Made by a program: the position numbers and the translations under genes. From assembly GCA_003144015.1 (NCBI GenBank), contig QFWS01000001.1, positions 434,001 to 498,000 of the forward strand: 64,000 nt of DNA, read 5' to 3'. This document shows, one piece after another, positions 8,004-16,597 of the stretch; within the stretch, counting starts at the first letter, position 1, and the number at the start of each line of letters is the position of its first letter. The DNA comes from Flavobacteriaceae bacterium LYZ1037 (GTDB taxonomy: Bacteria; Bacteroidota; Bacteroidia; Flavobacteriales; Flavobacteriaceae). Under the pieces are notes generated by a model. It saw only the letters and a program-made list of their open reading frames with translations, searched no databases and had not been told where the DNA came from.

Positions 8004-8558
8004 CTATTTCAAAGGCACAACTACTTTCGTATGATCCCAGGCCATTGTTAAAGATAAGTTATCTGTAGAATTATCAAAACCAATGGTAAATTGTTCAACG
8101 GTTGTATCTATCTTCTGTGCAGGAACTTCAATGTCTACCACATCAAATTCTGGTTCTCTCATAGGTTTCATTTCCATATCAACACCCCAGGAATACTGTT
8201 TTTTATTAAACATCACGTGCCAGGTAGAGTCGTTTGGAACGGTCCATAAAGTGTATTTTCCAGCTGGAAGAGAATCGTTACCTACTTTTAAAGCTTTATT
8301 AGTTTCAAAAGTCGTTGCTTCATTGGCTCCCGTACGCCAAACTTGATTAAAAGGAACCAAAGCACCAAAAATATCACGATTACGTTTTGAAGGCCTGTTA
8401 TAAAATACTTTTAATTCTACATCATCAACTTTAAAACTGACAATTTTTTTCGGACTTAATGGTTTTTTTAATAAGCCATCGTTTAAAACAGAATACACAA
8501 ACACACCTACAGCAACAAGCACCAAAAGCCCAATAATCCATTTTAAAAATCTATTCAT
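8004..8558 (-). CDS. DUF2911 protein with N-terminal membrane anchor
   Basis: The 184-residue protein begins with one hydrophobic helix (residues 5-25, 'WIIGLLVLVAVGVFVYSVL') and continues as a soluble domain. Features of DUF2911 are clear: 'VFYNRPSKRNRDIFGALVPFNQVWRTGANEATTFET', then 'LPAGKYTLWTVPNDSTWHVMFNK'. These proteins are common in Bacteroidota and are predicted to be exported; their function is unknown. The lack of a cleavage motif after the helix suggests anchoring in the inner membrane with the domain in the periplasm. The gene stands alone between meaB and the divergently transcribed ECF sigma gene. Confidence 0.87.
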   Translation of the reverse strand: MNRFLKWIIGLLVLVAVGVFVYSVLNDGLLKKPLSPKKIVSFKVDDVELKVFYNRPSKRNRDIFGALVPFNQVWRTGANEATTFETNKALKVGNDSLPAGKYTLWTVPNDSTWHVMFNKKQYSWGVDMEMKPMREPEFDVVDIEVPAQKIDTTVEQFTIGFDNSTDNLSLTMAWDHTKVVVPLK

Positions 8559-8670
8559 TTTAGCTATTTTTTTGAGTTATAAAGATACTTTAAAAGATAT
8601 ATTAAGTAAAAGTGAAACGCAAATTTCTTTTGAATTATTTTCAATATCTTCAAAAATAATTTTCATTTTT

Positions 8671-8697
8671 TGCAACAACCCATTTTTTTTGTCGTCT
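8671..8697 (+). promoter_or_regulatory. Candidate ECF-type promoter upstream of the sigma factor operon
   Basis: TGCAAC (8671-8676) and CGTCT (8693-8697) are separated by 16 bp, about 37 bp before the ATG of the ECF sigma gene. An AAC-containing -35 box with a CGTC -10 box at 16-17 bp is the usual architecture for ECF sigma factor targets. This suggests that the sigma factor drives its own operon. It is an inference from motif and spacing. Confidence 0.5.
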
Positions 8698-8733
8698 TTA
8701 AAGTGAACTAATCCAAAAAACCAAAAGTAGCGC

Positions 8734-9285
8734 ATGTTTCAGAGTGATATCATTGAAAAATGCAAGCAGAACAATCGGAAAGCACAAATGCAGTTATACA
8801 ACCAGTACTGCCAAGGGATGTATGTTGTTGCCAAACGATTTGTAAAACACAATGCCGAAGCCGAAGATGTGGTCCAGGATGCTTTTATTAAAGCCTTTTC
8901 GAAACTTCATCAATATCAAGCAGAGGTCACTTTTGGTGCTTGGTTAAAACGTATTGTTATCAACACGAGTATCGATGCTTTAAAATCTAAAAATCAACGT
9001 TTGGTTGAATTAGAAGAGGTGCACCTTAAAGTTATCGATGCTAAAGAGGATGACAAATGGTTAGTAGACGATGCGATAACTCTAGAAGAAATTAAAGAGG
9101 CGATGAGTAATTTATCTGAAAAATACAGATATGTGGTCATGTTATTTTTAATAGAAGGCTACGACCATCAAGAAATTTCAGAGATCTTAAAGATTTCGGA
9201 AGTAGCTTCTAGAACACAGCTTTACAGAGGAAAATTAAAATTGCAGGAACTGTTAAAACATAAAAAAGATGGCACAAGATATTAG
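8734..9285 (+). CDS. ECF-family RNA polymerase sigma factor
   Basis: The 183-residue protein has sigma region 2 ('AEDVVQDAFIKAFSKLHQYQ', then 'FGAWLKRIVINTSIDALK', which contains the -10 recognition helix). It also has region 4 ('LSEKYRYVVMLFLIEGYDHQEISEILKISEVASRTQLYRGKLKLQELL'), with a helix-turn-helix near residues 145-170. There is no region 1 or 3, as expected for ECF factors. The stop overlaps the start of the next gene by 17 bp, so the two are co-translated. The operon goes on with a membrane protein that probably controls it and a large exported DUF4097-like protein. An ECF-like promoter lies just upstream. The likely role is envelope-stress or surface regulation. Confidence 0.93.
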   Translation: MFQSDIIEKCKQNNRKAQMQLYNQYCQGMYVVAKRFVKHNAEAEDVVQDAFIKAFSKLHQYQAEVTFGAWLKRIVINTSIDALKSKNQRLVELEEVHLKVIDAKEDDKWLVDDAITLEEIKEAMSNLSEKYRYVVMLFLIEGYDHQEISEILKISEVASRTQLYRGKLKLQELLKHKKDGTRY

Positions 9286-9859
9286 AGAGTTATTTAAAAA
9301 CGACAACAAGCAAGCTACAGATAAAATGTCTGAAGGACACGAAGCGCGTTTTTTAAATAAATTAGAAGCTGAATTTTCTGAGAGAAAAAAACCAACAGGC
9401 TCTTGGATGCGTATTGCTGCTAGTGTGGTTGTGGTTTTGGGCTTAAGCTTTGGCGCTTATACTTTTTTTAATAAGCCAGCAACTATTCAGGTAGTAGAGA
9501 CACAAACAGACACCGAAAATATAACCGATAATACACCTACCAAAAGTTTAGGAGATATTTCTCCAGATTTAAAAAAGGTAGAAGATTATTATTTGGCAAA
9601 TATTAATTTGGAATTGTCTAAAGTGAAAATGACACCAGAAAACAAAGAGCTTATAGATGGGTATATCAATCAGTTGGAAACCTTAAACAAAGAATACAAA
9701 CAGATCTCGATAGAATTGACGCGTTCTGGACCAAATGAATTAACAGTAAATGCCTTGATTACCAATTTAAAGTTTCGTTTAAACCTCATGTATCGTCTAA
9801 AAGAGCAACTGCAAACCTTGCAAACAAGAGATTCAATCAATAAACGAACAAATGTATAA
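9269..9859 (+). CDS. Putative anti-sigma factor, single-pass membrane protein
   Basis: The 196-residue protein has a hydrophilic N-terminal part of about 45 residues ('IRELFKNDNKQATDKMSEGHEARFLNKLEAEFSE'), one membrane helix (about residues 46-67, 'MRIAASVVVVLGLSFGAYTFF') and a periplasmic domain rich in helix-forming residues. This topology and its overlap with the sigma gene are those of a membrane anti-sigma factor. The cytoplasmic part contains the 'GHEARFLNKLE' pattern common in small Bacteroidota regulators downstream of ECF factors. No zinc-binding HxxxCxxC motif is seen, so it is not a classic ZAS protein. The function is inferred from position and topology only. Confidence 0.7.
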   Translation: MAQDIRELFKNDNKQATDKMSEGHEARFLNKLEAEFSERKKPTGSWMRIAASVVVVLGLSFGAYTFFNKPATIQVVETQTDTENITDNTPTKSLGDISPDLKKVEDYYLANINLELSKVKMTPENKELIDGYINQLETLNKEYKQISIELTRSGPNELTVNALITNLKFRLNLMYRLKEQLQTLQTRDSINKRTNV

Positions 9860-11345
9860 AACAATCTTAAAAATGAAACAATTTATAATAACAGGCTTAT
9901 GTTTTTTAAGTGTCTTAAGTATGTCGGCACAACAAAAACTTGATAAAATATCGCAGTCTATAAAAGTTGCAGATAATGTAACTATAGATCTCAATACAAA
10001 TTATACCAATATTGAAATTGATACTTGGAATAAAGATATTATCGAGATAGAAGCTTATGTAGAAAGTAGTTCTTTAAGTAAAGAAGAACTTAAGAATCAT
10101 TTAGATGCTTGGAAAATTCAAGTGGAAGGTGCTAACGATTTTGTCTCCATTTCTTCTGGAGCAAATCATCAATCATGGGCACATACCAATGGACTTTTCA
10201 ATGAGCAATCTTTAAACGCCTTGCAAAATTTAGAATTTGAATTGGCAAACATGCCAGTAATGGAAGGACTTTTCGAGTCTTTACATCTAGCTGAAATGCC
10301 AGAAATGCCAGAAATGCCAAAATTGCCTGAATTACCTGAAGGGATGACAAACTCTGATTTTGATTACGAGCAATATGAAAAAGAAGGCGACGCTTATATG
10401 GAAAAATGGAGCAAAGAATTTAGCGAAAAATATGGAAAAGCTTATGCCAAGCAAATGAAAGCCTGGGCGAAACAAGTGGAGTCCAGTGATGAAATGAAAG
10501 AATTTCAAAAACGTATGGAAGTTTGGGGAGAACAATTTGGAGAAAGGTTTGGTGAGAAATTTGGAAAAGAAATGGAAGCTTGGGGAGAACAATTTGGAAA
10601 AGAAATGGAAGAACAAGCCAGAGTTATGGAAGCAAGAATGGAAGCCGAAGACCATAGAAACCATGCAATGAATAATAGACATCAAGCTCATGAAGCTAGA
10701 CAACAGGCTATGGAAAATAGACAGCAGTCCCTATTAGAATCCCGTTCAGATGTAAACAATCTTAAAATTAAAAAAACAATAAAAATTAAAATGCCTAAAG
10801 GCGCCAAACTAAAAGTAAATGTAAAGTATGGCGAGCTAATTATGGCCTCTTTAATTCAAAATCTGAAAGCAGATATATCTCATACCAAATTAGTAGCAAA
10901 TAGCATTGATGGAAGCAAGACTTCCATCAATGCTTCTTACTCTCCAGTAATCATATCCAATTGGATCATGGGAGAATTAAAATTAAACTATGTAGAAAAC
11001 GCAACTATAAATACTGTAAATAGATTGGTGTTGAGTGCCAATTCATCGAATATAAATATTGGAACCTTACAAGGGAATGCGATTATAGATGGTAGTTTTG
11101 GCGACCTAGTTATCGAAAGCATGTCCGATGCTTTTAATAATCTAAATATCATTCTAGAAAACTCTAATGCGAGAGTAAGTTTGCCAAAGACCGATTATAA
11201 TTTACAATATAAAGGCAAATACTCCAGTTTAAAACACCCTAAAAAAACAACAGACGAAGTTAATGCATCGTTTTCTACAGGTAATTTAACAAGTAACAAA
11301 ACAATTGTTGTTAATGCAAAATACAGTGAAGTAGAATTGCGTTAA
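9852..11345 (+). CDS. Exported DUF4097-like protein with charged low-complexity middle region
   Basis: The product has 497 residues. The signal peptide is 'MKQFIITGLCFLSVLSMSAQQ' if started at the second Met (9873), which may be the real start; the first ATG at 9852 overlaps the previous gene by 8 bp. Residues about 20-110 and 300-497 resemble beta-rich DUF4097 / putative adhesin sheets, with regular 'NATINTVNRLVLSANSSNINIG'-type strands. Between them (about 145-295) is a charged, repetitive segment with EMPEMPEMP and two WGEQFG repeats, probably helical. Similar proteins often follow ECF sigma and anti-sigma pairs in flavobacteria. The molecular role is unknown; surface or periplasmic stress sensing is an inference. 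Confidence 0.78.
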   Translation: MYKTILKMKQFIITGLCFLSVLSMSAQQKLDKISQSIKVADNVTIDLNTNYTNIEIDTWNKDIIEIEAYVESSSLSKEELKNHLDAWKIQVEGANDFVSISSGANHQSWAHTNGLFNEQSLNALQNLEFELANMPVMEGLFESLHLAEMPEMPEMPKLPELPEGMTNSDFDYEQYEKEGDAYMEKWSKEFSEKYGKAYAKQMKAWAKQVESSDEMKEFQKRMEVWGEQFGERFGEKFGKEMEAWGEQFGKEMEEQARVMEARMEAEDHRNHAMNNRHQAHEARQQAMENRQQSLLESRSDVNNLKIKKTIKIKMPKGAKLKVNVKYGELIMASLIQNLKADISHTKLVANSIDGSKTSINASYSPVIISNWIMGELKLNYVENATINTVNRLVLSANSSNINIGTLQGNAIIDGSFGDLVIESMSDAFNNLNIILENSNARVSLPKTDYNLQYKGKYSSLKHPKKTTDEVNASFSTGNLTSNKTIVVNAKYSEVELR

Positions 11346-11472
11346 ACGTTTTTTAAAGATATCAAAAAAGCTCCTCACTTTCTCTTCAGAGGCCCATATC
11401 GTACTCCTTTTTATCTTCCTATTACATTTCTATTAAAACCATTGAGCCGATTTTAAAAATAATGCATGAGTC

Positions 11473-14400
11473 TCAATTTTCTGGCACAGTAGCGTTAATA
11501 CTAAAAGTGGATGAGTTAAACCCGTTAGCTGGATGTGCCAACACATTATCCTTAATAATATTACCATCGTTACTTGCTCCAGAAAACTTCCCTGAACCAT
11601 TAAGGTCTAGATCGAAAAGAAGGTAACCCGAAGAAACAAATGTTACCGAATTAAAGCCATTTGCTGGATCGGTAAGTATGGCATCTTTTATAGCATTATT
11701 ATCATTGTCAACTCCAGAGAATTTAATCTGATGATTACTATTCACATCACCAGTCCAAAGCGCTGTTGTCACCGAGTTTAAGATAACTTGGGCATGTGCT
11801 CCATAGGTTATTGGATTGTTAGCATCTGTAAAATCTAAAACCGTTGTGTTTTCTAATAAATTTATAGCAGTTGCTGTCATGATACCTAAATGATTCCGAT
11901 GTTTAATTACCACATAATAAGCATCTTCTATTTGGTTAAATGTCAATGCAGATAAACCATCTAAAGTCACAATATCTCCATCGCGTTGTAATAAAGCCGA
12001 CTGACTCTCAATAATTGTAGTATTGGTGGTAGCATCTCTTAACTCGACCCAAACCCAATCGACAATATCGTCACTTATTGGTCCAACACCAGAGGTGCCC
12101 CCTGTATTTAAAACGCTAGCAGCTATGGTTGCTGCATCGGTATAAGGAGAGGTCGTTGGTATCAAACTGGCTACTCTTAGGTCATCTCGCATCAATGTTT
12201 CTTCTCCAATATTTGGAAATAATGCAGCTCCTTGTAAATAGGCTTTAGGCGAAACCAATATCGGGCCAGAAGCTTGAACTGTGATTAATTGATCGCAAGA
12301 TATAGACGTATTTCCAGCGCCATCGGTAACTGTCCATGTAATGGTGGTGTCTCCTAATGGATACGGATCTGTTAAGGCCATAGCATCCTGGCGAACACCA
12401 GAGTATGTTAAGGTGTTCGAGCAGTTATCTGTAGCTGTTGGTTCTGTAATTGCAATAGTAGTTTCAAGAGTTCCTGTTAAGACTAGCTCTGTAATATCTG
12501 TCGGACAAGTAATCACTGGAGCTTCAGCATCTTCTACAACTGTCCATTGAAAATCAGTGGAAACATCGAGGCTTCCAGGTTTAGACACTGTTACAGTTAC
12601 TTGATACACACCATCATTATTAGGTCCGCCTGTTACTGCTGTCTCATCAATAATTCCAAAAACCAACCCATTGGTAGGTTCAATATCAATGCCTTGTGGC
12701 TGGCCACTAATGGAGTATACTAAATTTGCGTTAGGGTTTCCACCCGAACCTTCAGCAGAAAAATCGGAAATGTCAAATTCGCAACCAGTTCTATCTGCAA
12801 TAGGTTGTACGGTCAATTCAGAGTATTGCAACCCTAATATTTCAATGGCATTAATAATCGGGTTTTGTATCTTTGTTAAGAAGCCCATTTGCAGATTTCC
12901 ATCTGTTAAAGTCACATTGTATTGTACCATTCCTGCTCTTCGATGTCCAAATTCTGCAGACGGATCTAAATTGCTGCTTCTAACTAATCCTTCTATAGTT
13001 ACATCTAAAACACGTTCACCTGGTCCTGAAGTCCCATTGTATAAATTTGCAAAATATAAATTTACGATATACTCCCCATTCGGTAAGGGAACGGTAAATA
13101 TCATTGGAAATTCTTCATTGCTATTCCCTCTTTGAATACGCATAACGTCATTATATTCTGTTTCAGATACATAACTTGGTATGGAAGCATCTTTTAGATT
13201 ATAATTCATATTTAAAATAGAATAAGGAGATCCGGAAGATAAAATATAAGAAGGACCAACAAAAGCTGTGTTGTCTTCCCATTCTGGACCACCATCAGAG
13301 GCTGTAACAGCTGTCCCACCTACATTAATTCTAACTATTGGCGTAAAGGCATCTGTAATTTCACCGGTTAAAGGTAAAGCTAATGGCGAATTTATTCCAG
13401 AATGAAGAACGTTTAATGTAGCATTTTTATCACCTAAAATCGCATCAGAATCAAAATCTATTGGAACAATAACTGAGGTTCCTGGATTGATATCAAAAGG
13501 AAAACTAATATCACTGGAAAATAAGGCTGCATCTGTACCGGTAAAATTAAAACCAGTAACGGTAATAACACTATCTGTTGGACCACCATCGTTATTAATA
13601 GTGATGTGTTTTGTGCGTTGCGAATTGATTGCTGGTGTTAAGCCAAAGTCTAAAACATCTGGAATGATGGATAATACGCCATCTAGGTTTTCATAAACTT
13701 TAATATAATCCCAGGTAGCTGTAAAAGAATCAGCTGCTGAGTCAGTTCTTGCAGTAGAAATTAAACTGACGGCAAGTCCTTTATTATCTGAAGCGTCAAG
13801 AAAACTAGTCGGCAAGGTAATAGGAGAACCCAGCAACACTAAAGTCTGCCCATCATCAATAGAATAAAAAGCTTGAGCCGTATTTGCTGCAGGATCTATA
13901 GATGCATATAAGCCTATGGAACTGGCGTTAGTGATGTTTGGAATATCATATTTGGTATCGCTGGTCACGACACCATTATCCTCTAAAAGAACTTGAAGTC
14001 CGTTTTCGGCATCATTATTTAAAACACCATTCATTAATACAATTTTCATGTAATTATCCTGATCTCCATTTCCAAAACTAATCCCATAAGACTGGTAATC
14101 AACTGGGTCGTTTTGTGAACCGTTGGCACCAAAGTAAGGAGATTCAATCTTAGAGTGGATGGTAAATGTATTTGAATTTGAATCGACATTAACACCAAAT
14201 TGAAAACCGTAATCTTGATCGTTATTTGCCTCTAAAGCATCGCCACCAGTCACTTCATCTACTGTGGCTTTTCCAGCTGCACCACCAAAAGACATATCTT
14301 CAATATCAAATTGGTCCAGATAATCTGTGGCTCCAGTTGGGTCTAACATCAGTCCGGTAAATCCCAAACCAAACATCCCAGTTCCAGGGTCGTTATTCCA

Positions 14401-16380
14401 AAACGGATAAAAAATCGGCAAATTAGTTGTTGTCCCGTTATCGGGATCCTGAGCAAAGGCATCATTAATATCTAATACCAAATCGTTATCATCGTCAGGA
14501 TCGTTTAAATCTGAAATAAAATCGCCATCAAAATCTGTTGGTTTACTACTTTGAGAACAAATGTTGGTTCCATTGTCAATCTCATCTTGATTTGTAAAAC
14601 CATCTCCATCATTATCAGCATTGGCATCATACCCAACATCTCCTGGTTGAAGGCAATTAATATCCGATGGTTCAAAAACCGTCACATTATTAGAGCCATA
14701 GGTGGCTGCCCAAACAGTTCCTGGAAAAATATCACTATCACCTTGAGCAATGACATCTAAAGGAATACTCCCAAAACCACTAAATGTAGCTTCATGGACT
14801 AAAACGGTATCCCCAGAGGCATTTAATTCATACCGGTTAATATCGCCACTAAAAGAAGCGGTTAAAATATTTCCTTGCATAAGGCCTCCAAAATTTGAAG
14901 CCGTATATTCTGCTATGCCATTAGTGGAGGAATTGACTACATCTAGAATGTTTATTTTAGAACTTCCAATAGGCTCATCTACTAAATATTCTCCTAATTC
15001 TGGTTGTTCAGGAAAATTAGCCGGAGTGAATGAAGCGTTAAAATACCCGGAAACATCGGTTAGTAATGAGGTGAAATTATAGGTGTTTGTAGCGACCCAG
15101 GAACCGGAAATATCTTCGTAAGTAATCACGTTTGCTTTCGAAGGAAATGCTAATATCGGGTTCGGATGTCCACCATAATAAGAACCATTGGCATCTAATG
15201 TCGTACCAATAAAATGTAAGGGATCACCAATTAAATTACTACCACTTTCATTAATTTCATTTTTTATATAATGATTTAATGGGTCGTAAATCATGGTGCT
15301 TTCATCACCTAAATAGGTGTCTGTTGCTTTATCATAGATTCTTGGTACGCCTCCCCAAAGTGAATTTGGACCATTGTCTGATGTGTAAACGCGACCATTT
15401 TCAGTGACCAATATATCATAGGCATTTCTAAACCCTGGAGCAAAAATTTGTATGGGGCCACCCACTTCTGGAAAAGCCTGATTCAAACTATTATTTCCAC
15501 CAAACGGATCTCCTAAATCGATAATCTTATCGTACAAAGGGTGTCCAGAAGGATAAGGGAATTCAGGATGCGTATTATCAATATCAATTCGTGTTGGGTC
15601 GTTTAACGTAGGTAAATCGTAAACATAATCAGTAGCATATCTTGGATCAGTATAAACAGGCATACTTTCCAATTGCGTTAAATTAACAATAAGTATGGCT
15701 GCAGATAACATGTATTCTGGAGTTCCTGCAAAGTTATTACTAGGGGCTCCTTTATTGGTTTGGCCGCCTTGTGCAATTAATAAATAGGTATTGCCATCTC
15801 GTTCAAACATATCTAATCCGTTAATGGCATGATTTTCTTCACAACGGGGTAAACCTCTAATTAAATCGATTTTTACCCATTGAGATCCATCCCATTCTAA
15901 TTTGGATAGCATACTGGAATTGGTGTCTAAATTTGAATCACTTCCTTCAGAGCCACCACCAACAAGATAATCAGATGAGGTAACATATAATATAGGATTT
16001 AAGGCCGTTCCGGCTGTCATAATTCCCGTAATTAAACGTTGTTGACTCGGATTGAATATTCCTGCATCGGTATGATTAGGAATCCCTAAGCGCACATTAG
16101 TAATTTGTTCCGAAGCTGTAGCGGTATACGTACCACTTCCTTGAGGTGCTAAATCTCTTTCAACCGTAAAGGCCCAGATAATACCGTTTTGTTGCGACAC
16201 ATATAGTCGTCCGTCAGGCCCAAAATCTAAAGACGTTGGGTTTAATACATTGGCATCAATTAATCCGGAAGATCCAAAACTAATGGTTTGAGATTGCAGC
16301 GTTGTTGATAAGCATAAAAAGCTTGTAAGTATAAGATAAACAGATACTTGTTTAAATATTTTTATAAAAAATAAAGACAT
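11473..16380 (-). CDS. Large secreted multidomain protein: beta-propeller, Ca-binding repeats, malectin-like, HYR and duplicated C-terminal motif
   Basis: The 1635-residue protein has a signal peptide (about 1-31). Residues about 32-570 resemble a glucose/sorbosone-dehydrogenase-like propeller ('PTSLDFGPDGRLYVSQQNGIIW', 'APGFRNAYDILVTENGRVYTSDNG'). Then come Asp-rich thrombospondin-3-like Ca sites (about 580-650, 'NADNDGDGFTNQDE'), a lectin-like region, an ASH-like strand segment (about 910), a malectin-like domain (about 1010-1170, 'RINVGGTA'), an Ig/cadherin-like domain (about 1190-1280) and a HYR domain (about 1285-1370, 'TATDNC'). The last 250 residues are a module that I recall from many Bacteroidota surface proteins ('VDWVWVELRD', 'ALLQRDGDIV', 'VVIKHRNHLGIMT'). 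It ends in two similar segments, IKFSGVDNDNNAIKD and GKFSGASNDGNIIKD. No type IX sorting domain is visible. A role in sugar binding or degradation is inferred. Confidence 0.85.
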   Translation of the reverse strand: MSLFFIKIFKQVSVYLILTSFLCLSTTLQSQTISFGSSGLIDANVLNPTSLDFGPDGRLYVSQQNGIIWAFTVERDLAPQGSGTYTATASEQITNVRLGIPNHTDAGIFNPSQQRLITGIMTAGTALNPILYVTSSDYLVGGGSEGSDSNLDTNSSMLSKLEWDGSQWVKIDLIRGLPRCEENHAINGLDMFERDGNTYLLIAQGGQTNKGAPSNNFAGTPEYMLSAAILIVNLTQLESMPVYTDPRYATDYVYDLPTLNDPTRIDIDNTHPEFPYPSGHPLYDKIIDLGDPFGGNNSLNQAFPEVGGPIQIFAPGFRNAYDILVTENGRVYTSDNGPNSLWGGVPRIYDKATDTYLGDESTMIYDPLNHYIKNEINESGSNLIGDPLHFIGTTLDANGSYYGGHPNPILAFPSKANVITYEDISGSWVATNTYNFTSLLTDVSGYFNASFTPANFPEQPELGEYLVDEPIGSSKINILDVVNSSTNGIAEYTASNFGGLMQGNILTASFSGDINRYELNASGDTVLVHEATFSGFGSIPLDVIAQGDSDIFPGTVWAATYGSNNVTVFEPSDINCLQPGDVGYDANADNDGDGFTNQDEIDNGTNICSQSSKPTDFDGDFISDLNDPDDDNDLVLDINDAFAQDPDNGTTTNLPIFYPFWNNDPGTGMFGLGFTGLMLDPTGATDYLDQFDIEDMSFGGAAGKATVDEVTGGDALEANNDQDYGFQFGVNVDSNSNTFTIHSKIESPYFGANGSQNDPVDYQSYGISFGNGDQDNYMKIVLMNGVLNNDAENGLQVLLEDNGVVTSDTKYDIPNITNASSIGLYASIDPAANTAQAFYSIDDGQTLVLLGSPITLPTSFLDASDNKGLAVSLISTARTDSAADSFTATWDYIKVYENLDGVLSIIPDVLDFGLTPAINSQRTKHITINNDGGPTDSVITVTGFNFTGTDAALFSSDISFPFDINPGTSVIVPIDFDSDAILGDKNATLNVLHSGINSPLALPLTGEITDAFTPIVRINVGGTAVTASDGGPEWEDNTAFVGPSYILSSGSPYSILNMNYNLKDASIPSYVSETEYNDVMRIQRGNSNEEFPMIFTVPLPNGEYIVNLYFANLYNGTSGPGERVLDVTIEGLVRSSNLDPSAEFGHRRAGMVQYNVTLTDGNLQMGFLTKIQNPIINAIEILGLQYSELTVQPIADRTGCEFDISDFSAEGSGGNPNANLVYSISGQPQGIDIEPTNGLVFGIIDETAVTGGPNNDGVYQVTVTVSKPGSLDVSTDFQWTVVEDAEAPVITCPTDITELVLTGTLETTIAITEPTATDNCSNTLTYSGVRQDAMALTDPYPLGDTTITWTVTDGAGNTSISCDQLITVQASGPILVSPKAYLQGAALFPNIGEETLMRDDLRVASLIPTTSPYTDAATIAASVLNTGGTSGVGPISDDIVDWVWVELRDATTNTTIIESQSALLQRDGDIVTLDGLSALTFNQIEDAYYVVIKHRNHLGIMTATAINLLENTTVLDFTDANNPITYGAHAQVILNSVTTALWTGDVNSNHQIKFSGVDNDNNAIKDAILTDPANGFNSVTFVSSGYLLFDLDLNGSGKFSGASNDGNIIKDNVLAHPANGFNSSTFSINATVPEN

Positions 16381-16544
16381 AACTTAAATTTTTTCGGTGT
16401 TTTGCTATTAATCGAAAAAATAATATTCGTTCGTAATTGAGGAGAATTTTGATGATGAAATTAATGATTTTTTGTAAAATGACTGCTTTTTAAAAAATCT
16501 TTTCGTTAAAACGAAAATATATCGGTTATGAAGGTGAATTCAAT

Positions 16545-16576
16545 AAAAAAAAGCCAAGCTAAGCTTGACTTTTTTT
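16545..16576 (-). terminator. Rho-independent terminator after secA (possibly bidirectional)
   Basis: A 7-bp stem with one mismatch (AGCCAAG / CTTGACT, loop CTAAG) is flanked by an A-run on one side and a T-run on the other. It starts 22 bp past the secA stop. Because of the flanking runs it could also act on transcripts from the left. Confidence 0.75.
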
Positions 16577-16597
16577 ATGCATTTATAGTGGGTATTC

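Noticed and set aside
10332-10703. Minus-strand 123-aa ORF rich in Phe and His
   Set aside because: It is the antisense shadow of the Glu/Lys/Met-rich low-complexity part of the DUF4097-like gene.
11473-11700. Type IX secretion sorting domain at the end of the 1635-aa protein
   Set aside because: The terminal residues do not show the expected YPNP...G.Y...V pattern; the protein ends shortly after the second KFSG motif.
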